6,302 bases of DNA from an uncultured Deferribacteraceae bacterium (GTDB lineage Bacteria; Chrysiogenota; Deferribacteres; Deferribacterales; Mucispirillaceae): NCBI GenBank assembly GCA_947039055.1, contig CAMQYB010000123.1, positions 1 through 6,302 of the forward strand. Direction: 5' to 3'. The notes beneath the pieces are model-generated. The model ran no database searches, was not told where the DNA came from, and worked only from the letters and a program-made list of their open reading frames with translations. Below, one piece after another: positions 1 through 5,076 of this stretch. Made by a program: the position numbers and the translations under genes. Each line of letters begins with the position of its first letter. Positions within the stretch are counted from its first letter, which is position 1.

Positions 1-33
1 TTATTCTGCATATTGCACGAGCTAATAAATTAT

Positions 34-61
34 TCTCTCTACGTATTCAAACATAGAGAGA
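34..61. repeat. Inverted repeat / hairpin of unknown role
   Basis: TCTCTCTA (34-41) is the exact reverse complement of TAGAGAGA (54-61). Pairing resumes after one mismatch, closing a loop of about six bases, so roughly 10 of 11 positions can pair. No T-run follows on either strand, so it does not look like an intrinsic terminator. No gene is visible in the first 185 bases, and it could be the tail of a feature that begins outside the window. Confidence 0.45.
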
Positions 62-185
62 TGAATATTAAAAGGTTGCAATCTTACCATAAAAGATTTA
101 TAGACTGATGATTTAGTATTTGTAAGGTGCATGTAAAAAATAATATCGTTCAAGCATATTTTATAAAAATATTAGTTCGTACTAT

Positions 186-383
186 TTAGCTATTGGTTTG
201 ATTATCATTACTCACATCTTTATTTTCATTATTATTTTCATCATTATTTACGTCTTTGTTTTCATCATTGTTTAAGTCTTTGTTATTATTTTTGCTTTTA
301 TCTAATATTTTTAAGAGTTCGTCATATAAATTTGTGTCAGCTTTAGTCATAGATTTTGATAACTCAGAAAATATTTCAGACAT
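186..383 (-). CDS. Possible small hypothetical protein, helical head and Asn/Asp-rich repetitive tail
   Basis: I do not recognise this 65-residue product and assign no function. The first ~35 residues (MSEIFSELSKSMTKADTNLY onward) look like a charged amphipathic helix. The rest is low-complexity Asn/Asp/Glu/Lys with repeats of the type NNDENKDV. There is no signal peptide, membrane segment or cysteine. I chose the ATG at 383 because GGAG (396-393) lies nine bases upstream; an ATG at 398 adds five residues but has no ribosome site. The frame stays open a further 18 codons upstream of 398 with no start codon, to a stop at 455-453. This may therefore be the surviving 3' part of a longer gene, or a chance ORF in AT-rich DNA. 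The overlapping plus-strand ORF looks like its shadow. No clear terminator follows. Confidence 0.35.
   Translation of the reverse strand: MSEIFSELSKSMTKADTNLYDELLKILDKSKNNNKDLNNDENKDVNNDENNNENKDVSNDNQTNS
235..282. repeat. 24-base tandem repeat, two copies, inside the small minus-strand ORF
   Basis: Two head-to-tail 24-base units (235-258 and 259-282) differ at a few positions; each contains TTTTCATCATT and GTCTTTG. A more diverged partial copy precedes them at about 213-234. Since 24 is a multiple of three, the repeats encode an in-frame eight-residue unit (NNDENKDV-like) and can expand or contract without breaking the frame. Confidence 0.7.
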
Positions 384-398
384 TTTTTCTATCTCCAT

Positions 399-678
399 CT
401 TTTTGTCATTATTTTCAAACTCTAAAGAACTAGGATGTTCAGTTAAGTAATTCTATCAGCTAGACGTAAGGGAGTAAAACCCCCTTGGTTGTTGTTGATT
501 GTAGATACATGGGACTAAAAGTCCACAGCGTGTTGGATATGTTAGTAGAGTAGGGTGTTTATATTATAAAACTTACCAGAGTGCTAATTCTCTGATAAAT
601 TGATTGATTTGTGACTGATAGATTGATTAACAATAGATAGATTGATTGTTTAATCGTATAGTTTATATATCTGTACAC
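399..678. other. Gene-poor interval with three hairpins and short repeats
   Basis: No ORF here looks like a gene in either direction. Hairpin 1 (468-486) has seven pairing positions with one A/C mismatch and a TAAAA loop. Hairpin 2 (512-524) is GGACT-AAA-AGTCC, so the same TAAAA string sits between GGAC and GTCC. Hairpin 3 (577-594) is CAGAG, eight bases, CTCTG. The part around 460-530 is visibly more GC-rich than its surroundings, which in an AT-rich genome often marks structured RNA. I cannot match it to a named RNA family. Closely spaced hairpins near a mobile-element edge are also seen in IS200/IS605-type right ends and their guide RNAs, but no transposase remnant is recognisable, so that reading is a hypothesis only. 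Confidence 0.4.
602..647. repeat. GATT-type short direct repeats
   Basis: GATAGATTGATT occurs exactly at 617-628 and again at 636-647, a spacing of 19 bases, and GATTGATT is also present at 602-609. They lie between the hairpin cluster and the rpsT terminator. They could be slippage-prone simple sequence or reiterated binding sites; nothing in the sequence decides between these. Confidence 0.5.
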
Positions 679-711
679 AAAAAAACCGTAGCCACAAGAA
701 GTAGTTACGGT
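679..711 (-). terminator. Rho-independent terminator of rpsT
   Basis: Read on the minus strand, ACCGTAACTAC and GTGGCTACGGT form an 11-position stem with one A/C mismatch and one T/G wobble around a TTCTT loop. A run of seven T (685-679) overlaps the last stem base and continues past it. It begins 40 bases after the rpsT stop codon. On the plus strand the same stem is followed by TATATTTTT (711-719), so it may also stop transcription arriving from the left. Confidence 0.87.
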
Positions 712-751
712 ATATTTTTAAATTTTGTATAGCTTAAATTTTAGGTAGGGA

Positions 752-1030
752 TTAGCTATTGCTACTTGCTTTCATAGCAGCGTTGAATTTTAGAGTCAAT
801 CTTGATACTTTTCTTGCAGCTTGATTTCTATGAATTTTGCCTAAACGTACAGTTTTGTTAATTGTACTAACAGCAGCTTTTACTAATGCTGGTAAATTAG
901 GATCATTTGAAATAATCGCTTTATCAACTTTTTTAACAGTTGTTTTCATAAATGATTTGTTTGATTTGTTTCTGATTTTACGTTTTTCTGATTGTCTAAT
1001 TCTTTTTTTAGCTGATAATGTATGTGCCAC
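752..1030 (-). CDS. rpsT: 30S ribosomal protein S20
   Basis: S20 is a small basic protein that binds 16S rRNA and helps assemble the 30S subunit. The 92-residue product is slightly longer than the usual ~87. It begins MAHTLSAKKRIRQSEKRKIR, the typical Lys/Arg-rich S20 head, and carries the family's conserved C-terminal block KIHRNQAARKVSRL at about residues 65-78. I place the start at the GTG at 1030-1028. AGGTGG (1044-1039) lies eight bases upstream, and this start gives the expected Met-Ala-His beginning. A GTG at 1042 would add four residues foreign to the family and would lie within the ribosome site. The gene stands alone, with its own promoter and terminator, and is divergent from the YihY gene. 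Non-AUG starts are known for rpsT (UUG in E. coli, where S20 represses its own translation); whether that holds here is inference. Confidence 0.95.
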   Translation of the reverse strand: MAHTLSAKKRIRQSEKRKIRNKSNKSFMKTTVKKVDKAIISNDPNLPALVKAAVSTINKTVRLGKIHRNQAARKVSRLTLKFNAAMKASSNS

Positions 1031-1038
1031 TTGCAACC

Positions 1039-1044
1039 CCACCT
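1039..1044 (-). promoter_or_regulatory. rpsT ribosome binding site that decides the start
   Basis: AGGTGG on the minus strand, extending into GGGG, lies eight bases before the GTG at 1030. It overlaps the alternative GTG at 1042, which rules that codon out as the initiator. The motif is a five-of-six match to AGGAGG. Confidence 0.75.
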
Positions 1045-1070
1045 AAGTTAAATATTAATGTTAAGAGAAG

Positions 1071-1099
1071 AGTATACATTCCATTCATCTTTCTGTCAA
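1071..1099 (-). promoter_or_regulatory. Sigma70-type promoter of rpsT
   Basis: On the minus strand a perfect -35 TTGACA (1099-1094) is separated by 17 bases from the -10 TATACT (1076-1071, five of six). Transcription would start near 1064, leaving a leader of about 35 bases with the ribosome site near its end. The DNA just upstream of the -35 is A/T-rich, as expected for a strong ribosomal-protein promoter. This is the best promoter match in the window. Confidence 0.85.
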
Positions 1100-1107
1100 T
1101 AAAATAA

Positions 1108-1124
1108 TGCAAAAAATCTTTGCA
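1108..1124. repeat. Short dyad TGCAAA-N5-TTTGCA
   Basis: A perfect 6-bp inverted repeat sits nine bases upstream of the rpsT -35 and overlaps the proposed -35 of the divergent promoter (1120-1125). It could be a small operator shared by the two divergent genes. Six-base arms are short, so chance is a real alternative. Confidence 0.35.
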
Positions 1125-1148
1125 ATTTTTCTATTACTATTATATCAT
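1120..1148 (+). promoter_or_regulatory. Candidate promoter of the YihY-sensor gene
   Basis: TTGCAA (1120-1125, four of six) and TATCAT (1143-1148, five of six) are 17 bases apart. Transcription would start near 1155, giving an untranslated leader of about 140 bases that includes most of the inverted repeat at 1149-1192. No better plus-strand promoter was found between here and the start codon, but A/T-rich DNA gives chance matches readily. Confidence 0.4.
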
Positions 1149-1192
1149 AACTTATTAATAATATATTTATTATCCGTTAATATTAATAAGTT
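1149..1192. repeat. 12-bp perfect inverted repeat in the rpsT/yihY divergent region
   Basis: AACTTATTAATA (1149-1160) and TATTAATAAGTT (1181-1192) are exact reverse complements separated by 20 bases. The left arm abuts the proposed -10 of the plus-strand promoter, so the repeat would cover the transcription start. It fits either an operator for a dimeric regulator or a hairpin in the leader RNA. No T-run follows the right arm, so it is not a standard terminator. Confidence 0.6.
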
Positions 1193-1293
1193 TCTAATCG
1201 GAACAACTGATTACTTAATTAATATCGCAAATCTCTTCAATATTATTAAGATACAGTTATCTAAAAAATCTATACAATGAGTTTAATTATATA

Positions 1294-2631
1294 ATGACAG
1301 ATAAGTCAAAAGAAGTTAGAAAAATTTTTAATTTCACATTTATCCCTATGTTTTTAAGACAAGTATATTTTACTGCAAAGTTTTTCTCAGATAGAGGGTT
1401 ATTAAATCATGCAGCATCTGGTGCATATTATTTTATCATGTCAATCGTACCTATCACATTGGTGTTATTCTATTTTCTAAACTTTTTCAATCTAGGTATC
1501 CACAACGTATTAGAGAGTATGGTAAGTCTATTATCACAAATCAATCCAGCGATAAATAAATCATTTTTTGAGAGTATAGGATTATTTAATCCGCCACCAT
1601 TAGGTACAGTTAGTGTGCTAAGTTTGATAGCGATTGTATGGTCGTCGAAATATATATTATCAGGCATAAGAACGACGTTTAAGATTATATTTGATGACGG
1701 TGAAAAACATAGATTTATAACTGATAGTTTAGTATCACTCATAACGATACCACTTATAATGTTAATAGCGTTCGTAGCGTTTTTATCAGAGGTTATAGTC
1801 GATAAATTATCAAACATATCTAATAAAGTTGGTGGTATATTTGATAACGATTTTTTCAATACGATAAAATCATCATTTATGGATAATTCGTTTATAGATA
1901 GTTTATTTGATAAATTAAATCTCATAGGCGATATCTCATTTTTTGCGAACATATTTTTTATGTTTATTTTATCATTTATGCTTTTCAAATATCTTCCTAT
2001 GATAAAAGTTAATAGATCAGATGTTTTATACGGTTCAATACTGTTCACTATACTTATAACGTTTTTGAATAAGGTGTTAGTGAAAGTTATTCATGTTGCG
2101 ACATATTACTTAGTTTATGGTATAATAAGTTCTGTTATAGTAATGTTGTTTTGGATGCATCTGTTTTTTATATTTCTATATTTTTCAGCACAATTTATAT
2201 ATGTTAGAAATAGGTATATATATCTTGAACTGATCGAATATTTTCTTGTGATAAAGAAAGGTAACGGTTCGTTTGTGAACAATTTTTTATTTAAGAATAT
2301 ATATCTTGCGATTTCAGATAAGGCGACTACAATCAATAAAGGTGCAAAAATCTTTTCAAAAGGTGATGATGCAAGATATCTTTATGTTATATTAGAGGGT
2401 GTTGTAAAGTTAGATATAGATGGTCGTAAAGTTAAATTATCTAAGGATGATTTTTTCGGAGAGGTTGCCGTACTTGATAAAGGTGGATATAATTACGACG
2501 CTTCATCCGTAACAGATTGTAAAGTATTTAAAATTGATCTTCCATTTTATAATAATCTAATATATCTTAACAAAGACTTTTCAAAGATAATTTTAGAGTC
2601 GTTACTGTTAAAAATGTCATCAGCTAAATAG
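1294..2631 (+). CDS. YihY/BrkB-type inner membrane protein fused to a C-terminal cyclic-nucleotide-binding-like domain
   Basis: A 445-residue polytopic membrane protein. Residues ~20-305 match the YihY/BrkB family, whose biochemical role is unsettled; the old label 'ribonuclease BN' is a known misassignment. The family hallmark AASGAYYFIMSIVPITLVLF lies at 40-59. Hydrophobic segments at about 44-64, 105-122, 145-168, 216-234, 245-265 and 275-303 give the usual six helices. Residues ~338-440 form a CRP-like beta-roll: INKGAKIFSKGDDARYLYVI (347-366), then a phosphate-cassette-like DDFFGEVAVLDKG (385-397). The arginine that normally contacts the cyclic-nucleotide phosphate is missing; there is no Arg at all from 379 to the end. 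The domain may therefore bind another ligand or act structurally. No good ribosome site precedes the ATG. A five-codon ORF (ATG at 1277) ends in TAATG, sharing one base with this start. No clear terminator follows. Ile codons are often ATA. Confidence 0.88.
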   Translation: MTDKSKEVRKIFNFTFIPMFLRQVYFTAKFFSDRGLLNHAASGAYYFIMSIVPITLVLFYFLNFFNLGIHNVLESMVSLLSQINPAINKSFFESIGLFNPPPLGTVSVLSLIAIVWSSKYILSGIRTTFKIIFDDGEKHRFITDSLVSLITIPLIMLIAFVAFLSEVIVDKLSNISNKVGGIFDNDFFNTIKSSFMDNSFIDSLFDKLNLIGDISFFANIFFMFILSFMLFKYLPMIKVNRSDVLYGSILFTILITFLNKVLVKVIHVATYYLVYGIISSVIVMLFWMHLFFIFLYFSAQFIYVRNRYIYLELIEYFLVIKKGNGSFVNNFLFKNIYLAISDKATTINKGAKIFSKGDDARYLYVILEGVVKLDIDGRKVKLSKDDFFGEVAVLDKGGYNYDASSVTDCKVFKIDLPFYNNLIYLNKDFSKIILESLLLKMSSAK

Positions 2632-2663
2632 TTGTAAAAATGTTTATTTTATAGGCTAAACTA

Positions 2664-2693
2664 TTGATAAGTATTATAATATAGTGTTACTAT
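2664..2693 (+). promoter_or_regulatory. Promoter of pfkA, extended -10 type
   Basis: TTGATA (2664-2669, five of six) is followed after 18 bases by TACTAT (2688-2693), which has the extended -10 dinucleotide TG at 2685-2686. Transcription would start near 2700, giving a leader of under 30 bases that contains the ribosome site. A perfect TATAAT at 2675-2680 lies within the spacer but has no matching -35; it might be an alternative -10. Confidence 0.6.
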
Positions 2694-2727
2694 TTTCTAT
2701 AAATTACTGTGTTTAAGGAGGATTATA

Positions 2728-3687
2728 GTGAAAAAAATCGGTGTTATGACAAGTGGTGGAGATAGCCCAGGAATGAACGCTGCAATTCGTGCAGTTGTGC
2801 GTTGTGGCTTATATAGTGGATTAGAAGTATACGGTATAGAATCAGGATATGCAGGTATGATTGATGGTAGAATAAGTCTACTAGCTCATAGCGATGTATC
2901 TAATATTCTAAGTCGTGGTGGTACGATATTAAGGAGTGCAAGAAGTTTAGAGTTTAAGACAGATGCAGGACAAGCTAAAGCTGTCAAAAACTTAAAAGAG
3001 CATGGTATCGAAGCGTTGATAGTTATAGGTGGGGATGGTTCTTTAACAGGGGCTAAACTTCTTCAAGATAAATACGGTATTAAATGTATAGGAATACCAG
3101 GTTCAATAGATAACGATCTATACGGAACAGATCTATCATTAGGAGTTGATACAGCATTAAATGTTATAACAAGTTCGATAGATATGATAAATAATACAGC
3201 GTCATCACACGGTAGAACTTTTATAATCGAGGTTATGGGACGTAATTGTGGTTATTTAGCAGTAGTCGCAGGGATAGTTACAGGAGCAGATGCTGTTATT
3301 ATTCCAGAAGTGCCACATGATATTAATGAAATCGGTAATATGTTTATTAATCGATATAAAGAAGGCAAGACAAGAAATATATTAATCCTTTCAGAAGGAG
3401 CAGGCAAAGCAGAAGATGTTGCGTTACAGTTAGCAGAGTGTGGAGATTTTGATGCAAGGATCACTGTTTTAGGACATATCCAACGAGGAGGCACTCCAAC
3501 TGCAACTGATAGGATGTTAGGCTCACAGATGGGTATAGCTGCGGTTGAAGCACTTCTTGAAGGTAAGTCTGGACTTATGACTGGGTTTCAAGATAATATT
3601 ATTGTATTAGTGGATTTTGATGAGGTATTTAGTAATAAAGTTACTGTGAATGAGTCTATTTGTAGATTGATGAAAAAATTAATATAA
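2728..3687 (+). CDS. pfkA: ATP-dependent 6-phosphofructokinase
   Basis: Phosphorylates fructose 6-phosphate to fructose 1,6-bisphosphate, the committed step of glycolysis, in the cytoplasm. The 319 residues equal the usual length of bacterial PfkA. Visible motifs: the nucleotide loop IGVMTSGGDSPGMNAAIRAV near the N terminus, GGDGS at 101-105, PGSIDND at 124-130 with catalytic Asp128, MGRNCGYLA at 170-178, and GHIQRGGTPTATDR at 249-262. Gly104 and Gly125 are the residues that mark ATP use; pyrophosphate-dependent enzymes carry Asp and Lys there. The start is GTG, fixed by AGGAGG (2716-2721) six bases upstream. The gene has its own promoter and lies 96 bases after the YihY gene. No standard terminator is seen in the 142 bases before the tRNA. 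Intact catalytic residues suggest an active enzyme. Confidence 0.96.
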   Translation: MKKIGVMTSGGDSPGMNAAIRAVVRCGLYSGLEVYGIESGYAGMIDGRISLLAHSDVSNILSRGGTILRSARSLEFKTDAGQAKAVKNLKEHGIEALIVIGGDGSLTGAKLLQDKYGIKCIGIPGSIDNDLYGTDLSLGVDTALNVITSSIDMINNTASSHGRTFIIEVMGRNCGYLAVVAGIVTGADAVIIPEVPHDINEIGNMFINRYKEGKTRNILILSEGAGKAEDVALQLAECGDFDARITVLGHIQRGGTPTATDRMLGSQMGIAAVEALLEGKSGLMTGFQDNIIVLVDFDEVFSNKVTVNESICRLMKKLI

Positions 3688-3743
3688 GAGAATTATATAA
3701 TTAGGTTGGTTAAATAGTAGAAAGTGTGATACATTGTTTTAGG

Positions 3744-3757
3744 TATAGATATCTATA
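3744..3757. repeat. 14-bp perfect palindrome
   Basis: TATAGATATCTATA is its own reverse complement, with no spacer. It lies 57 bases after the pfkA stop codon and 86 bases before the tRNA, and is upstream of the tRNA's candidate promoter. It could be a protein binding site. A zero-loop palindrome makes a poor hairpin and no T-run follows, so it is not a terminator for pfkA. Confidence 0.5.
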
Positions 3758-3782
3758 TTAAGTTTATTATATTAGAAAGAAC

Positions 3783-3811
3783 TTGACTAGTTCGTGAATA
3801 AATGATAGTCT
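3783..3811 (+). promoter_or_regulatory. Candidate promoter of the tRNA (and perhaps the genes behind it)
   Basis: TTGACT (3783-3788, five of six) and TAGTCT (3806-3811) are 17 bases apart, with TG at 3803-3804 in the extended -10 position. The -10 itself matches only three of six. Transcription would start about a dozen bases before the tRNA's first base, a normal leader for a processed tRNA. Confidence 0.45.
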
Positions 3812-3829
3812 GCATACTCCTGATTTTAC

Positions 3830-3904
3830 GGGCTAATAGCTCAGCTTGGTTAGAGCAACCGGCTCATAACCGGTAGGTCCTAGGTTCAAGTCCTAGTTGG
3901 CCCA
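3830..3904 (+). tRNA. tRNA with CAT anticodon, probably tRNA-Ile2 (AUA-reading), otherwise elongator tRNA-Met
   Basis: All four arms fold over 75 bases. The acceptor GGGCTAA pairs with TTGGCCC (one T/G wobble). The D arm is GCTC/GAGC, the anticodon stem ACCGG/CCGGT with loop CTCATAA, and the T arm CTAGG/CCTAG with loop TTCAAGT. The discriminator is A. The anticodon is 3865-3867. CCA is not encoded and must be added. It is not the initiator, because it lacks the three G-C pairs of that anticodon stem and has a paired first base. Elongator Met and Ile2 share this anticodon in DNA; TilS converts C34 to lysidine in the latter. The GGGC acceptor start and the CGGCTCATAACCG anticodon arm resemble bacterial Ile2 genes as I recall them. 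Frequent ATA codons nearby mean such a tRNA is needed. Confidence 0.95.
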
Positions 3905-3960
3905 TAAATTATCTTGTTGTTTATTTACTTATTTATTTTAGTTCTTTTACATGAGAGTGT

Positions 3961-5070
3961 ATGACTGTAAAAATTAATGATATTGCAAAATTTATTGAAA
4001 GAGAGTTTGCGGATATTCATAAGCAATCCAGTTGGGACAATTCTGGATTACAAATTTATTTAGGCGAAGAAATCAAAGTATCTAGGCTACTACTTAGTCT
4101 TGATATTACTGAAGATGTTATTGAAGAAGCGATACACACTGGGTGCGAGTTAATATTAACTCATCACCCTCTTTTTTTCTCAAAAATCACAAGTATTGAT
4201 GTAAATACAGCGATCGGTAGAAAGGTTGTTAAAGCTATAAAAAACAATATATCTATCCTTTCATATCACACAAATATTGATGTAGCTGATGATTGTATTA
4301 ACAGTTGTATAGCTCATAAATTATCTGCTAAAGTTATTAAGAAACCTTTAACTATTGAAGGCGAGGTTGAACGATATAAATTCTCTGTAAGCACTCCAAC
4401 TACTTCATCAGATAAAGTTTTCAAAGCAGTAACTGATGCTAATAGAAGTAAGATGGGAAACTATAGTAACGTCGCCTCTTTAACTAATATTACTGGACGA
4501 TTTACACCTGATGAAAAAGCAAATCCAACTATCGGTAAACAGTTACAACCTGTTGAGGTTGATGAGGTAAAATTAGAGTGTATCGTTGATAAAAGATATA
4601 TGAATGATGTTATTGAAGCTGTAAAAACATCTCATCCGTATGAAGAGCCTGCGTATGATTTTATAAAACTAGATAGTGGTCTAAGTTACGGTTTTGGTCT
4701 GATAGCAGAGTTAGATAAAACTTATTCATTACAAGATTTTATAGATTATTTAAAAGATAGGTTACATATAAAAAATATTAGTAGTAATATGAAAGAGATT
4801 GAGCCGTTTAGTAAAATAGCTATATCATCAGGATCATCAGCATCAAGCTTTAAAGATTGTTTAAAACATGGTGTAAAAGTTCTTCTAACGGGAGATCTAA
4901 AACACCACGACGCTCTTGACGCTAGAGAGGCTGGGATATGTATTATTGATATAACTCATCAGTATTCAGAGTCGATATATCTTGATAGATTAGCAGAAGT
5001 ATTAAAAGATAAATTTAAAGTAGATGTTTTAATAAAAAGTGAAATAGAATCAATTATTTCATGGAGGTAA
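3961..5070 (+). CDS. Nif3-family dinuclear metal centre protein, long form with inserted PII-like domain
   Basis: Member of the Nif3/YbgI/YqfO family (often annotated 'GTP cyclohydrolase I type 2/Nif3'), which binds two metal ions; its physiological role is not settled. The 369 residues are the long form: two halves of the metal-binding fold separated by an inserted PII/CutA-like domain at about 134-240, which ends in HPYEEPAYDF (225-234). The metal ligands are all visible: His68-His69 in ILTHHP, Asp107 in HTNID, and His333 and Glu337 in HQYSE. WDNSGLQ at 25-31 is the usual N-terminal family motif. The start is the first ATG that keeps the normal N terminus. Its ribosome site is poor (GAGAG only three bases away). 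It lies 56 bases after the tRNA with no terminator between, and six bases before the zinc-ribbon gene. Function beyond family membership is unknown. Confidence 0.92.
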   Translation: MTVKINDIAKFIEREFADIHKQSSWDNSGLQIYLGEEIKVSRLLLSLDITEDVIEEAIHTGCELILTHHPLFFSKITSIDVNTAIGRKVVKAIKNNISILSYHTNIDVADDCINSCIAHKLSAKVIKKPLTIEGEVERYKFSVSTPTTSSDKVFKAVTDANRSKMGNYSNVASLTNITGRFTPDEKANPTIGKQLQPVEVDEVKLECIVDKRYMNDVIEAVKTSHPYEEPAYDFIKLDSGLSYGFGLIAELDKTYSLQDFIDYLKDRLHIKNISSNMKEIEPFSKIAISSGSSASSFKDCLKHGVKVLLTGDLKHHDALDAREAGICIIDITHQYSESIYLDRLAEVLKDKFKVDVLIKSEIESIISWR

Positions 5071-5076
5071 AAGAAA

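Noticed and set aside
156..172. ATATTTT-ATA-AAAATAT hairpin as a terminator for the small minus-strand ORF
   Set aside because: The stem is A/T only with no following T-run; in DNA this AT-rich such stems arise by chance and would be unstable.
447..518. A plus-strand 23-codon open frame (LSARRKGVKPP region) as the C terminus of a transposase
   Set aside because: No TnpB or other transposase motif is recognisable, the frame is short, has no start, and is interrupted by stops on both sides.
579..587. GAGTGCTAA, identical to one arm of the CIRCE element bound by HrcA
   Set aside because: The partner arm TTAGCACTC is absent at the nine-base spacing on either side and no heat-shock gene is nearby, so this looks like chance.
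1031..1042. Longer S20 starting at the GTG at 1042
   Set aside because: That codon is inside the Shine-Dalgarno sequence, and S20 proteins begin Met-Ala directly before the conserved Ser-Ala-Lys-Lys block, which fits the GTG at 1030.
1470..2048. A 192-codon minus-strand ORF inside the YihY gene
   Set aside because: It lies wholly antisense to a gene with clear family motifs and membrane segments; its translation has no recognisable domain and no ribosome site was seen.
2627..2665. AATAGTT/AACTATT inverted repeat as a terminator after the YihY gene
   Set aside because: Seven A/T-rich pairs enclose 25 bases and no T-run follows; the right arm also overlaps the pfkA promoter.
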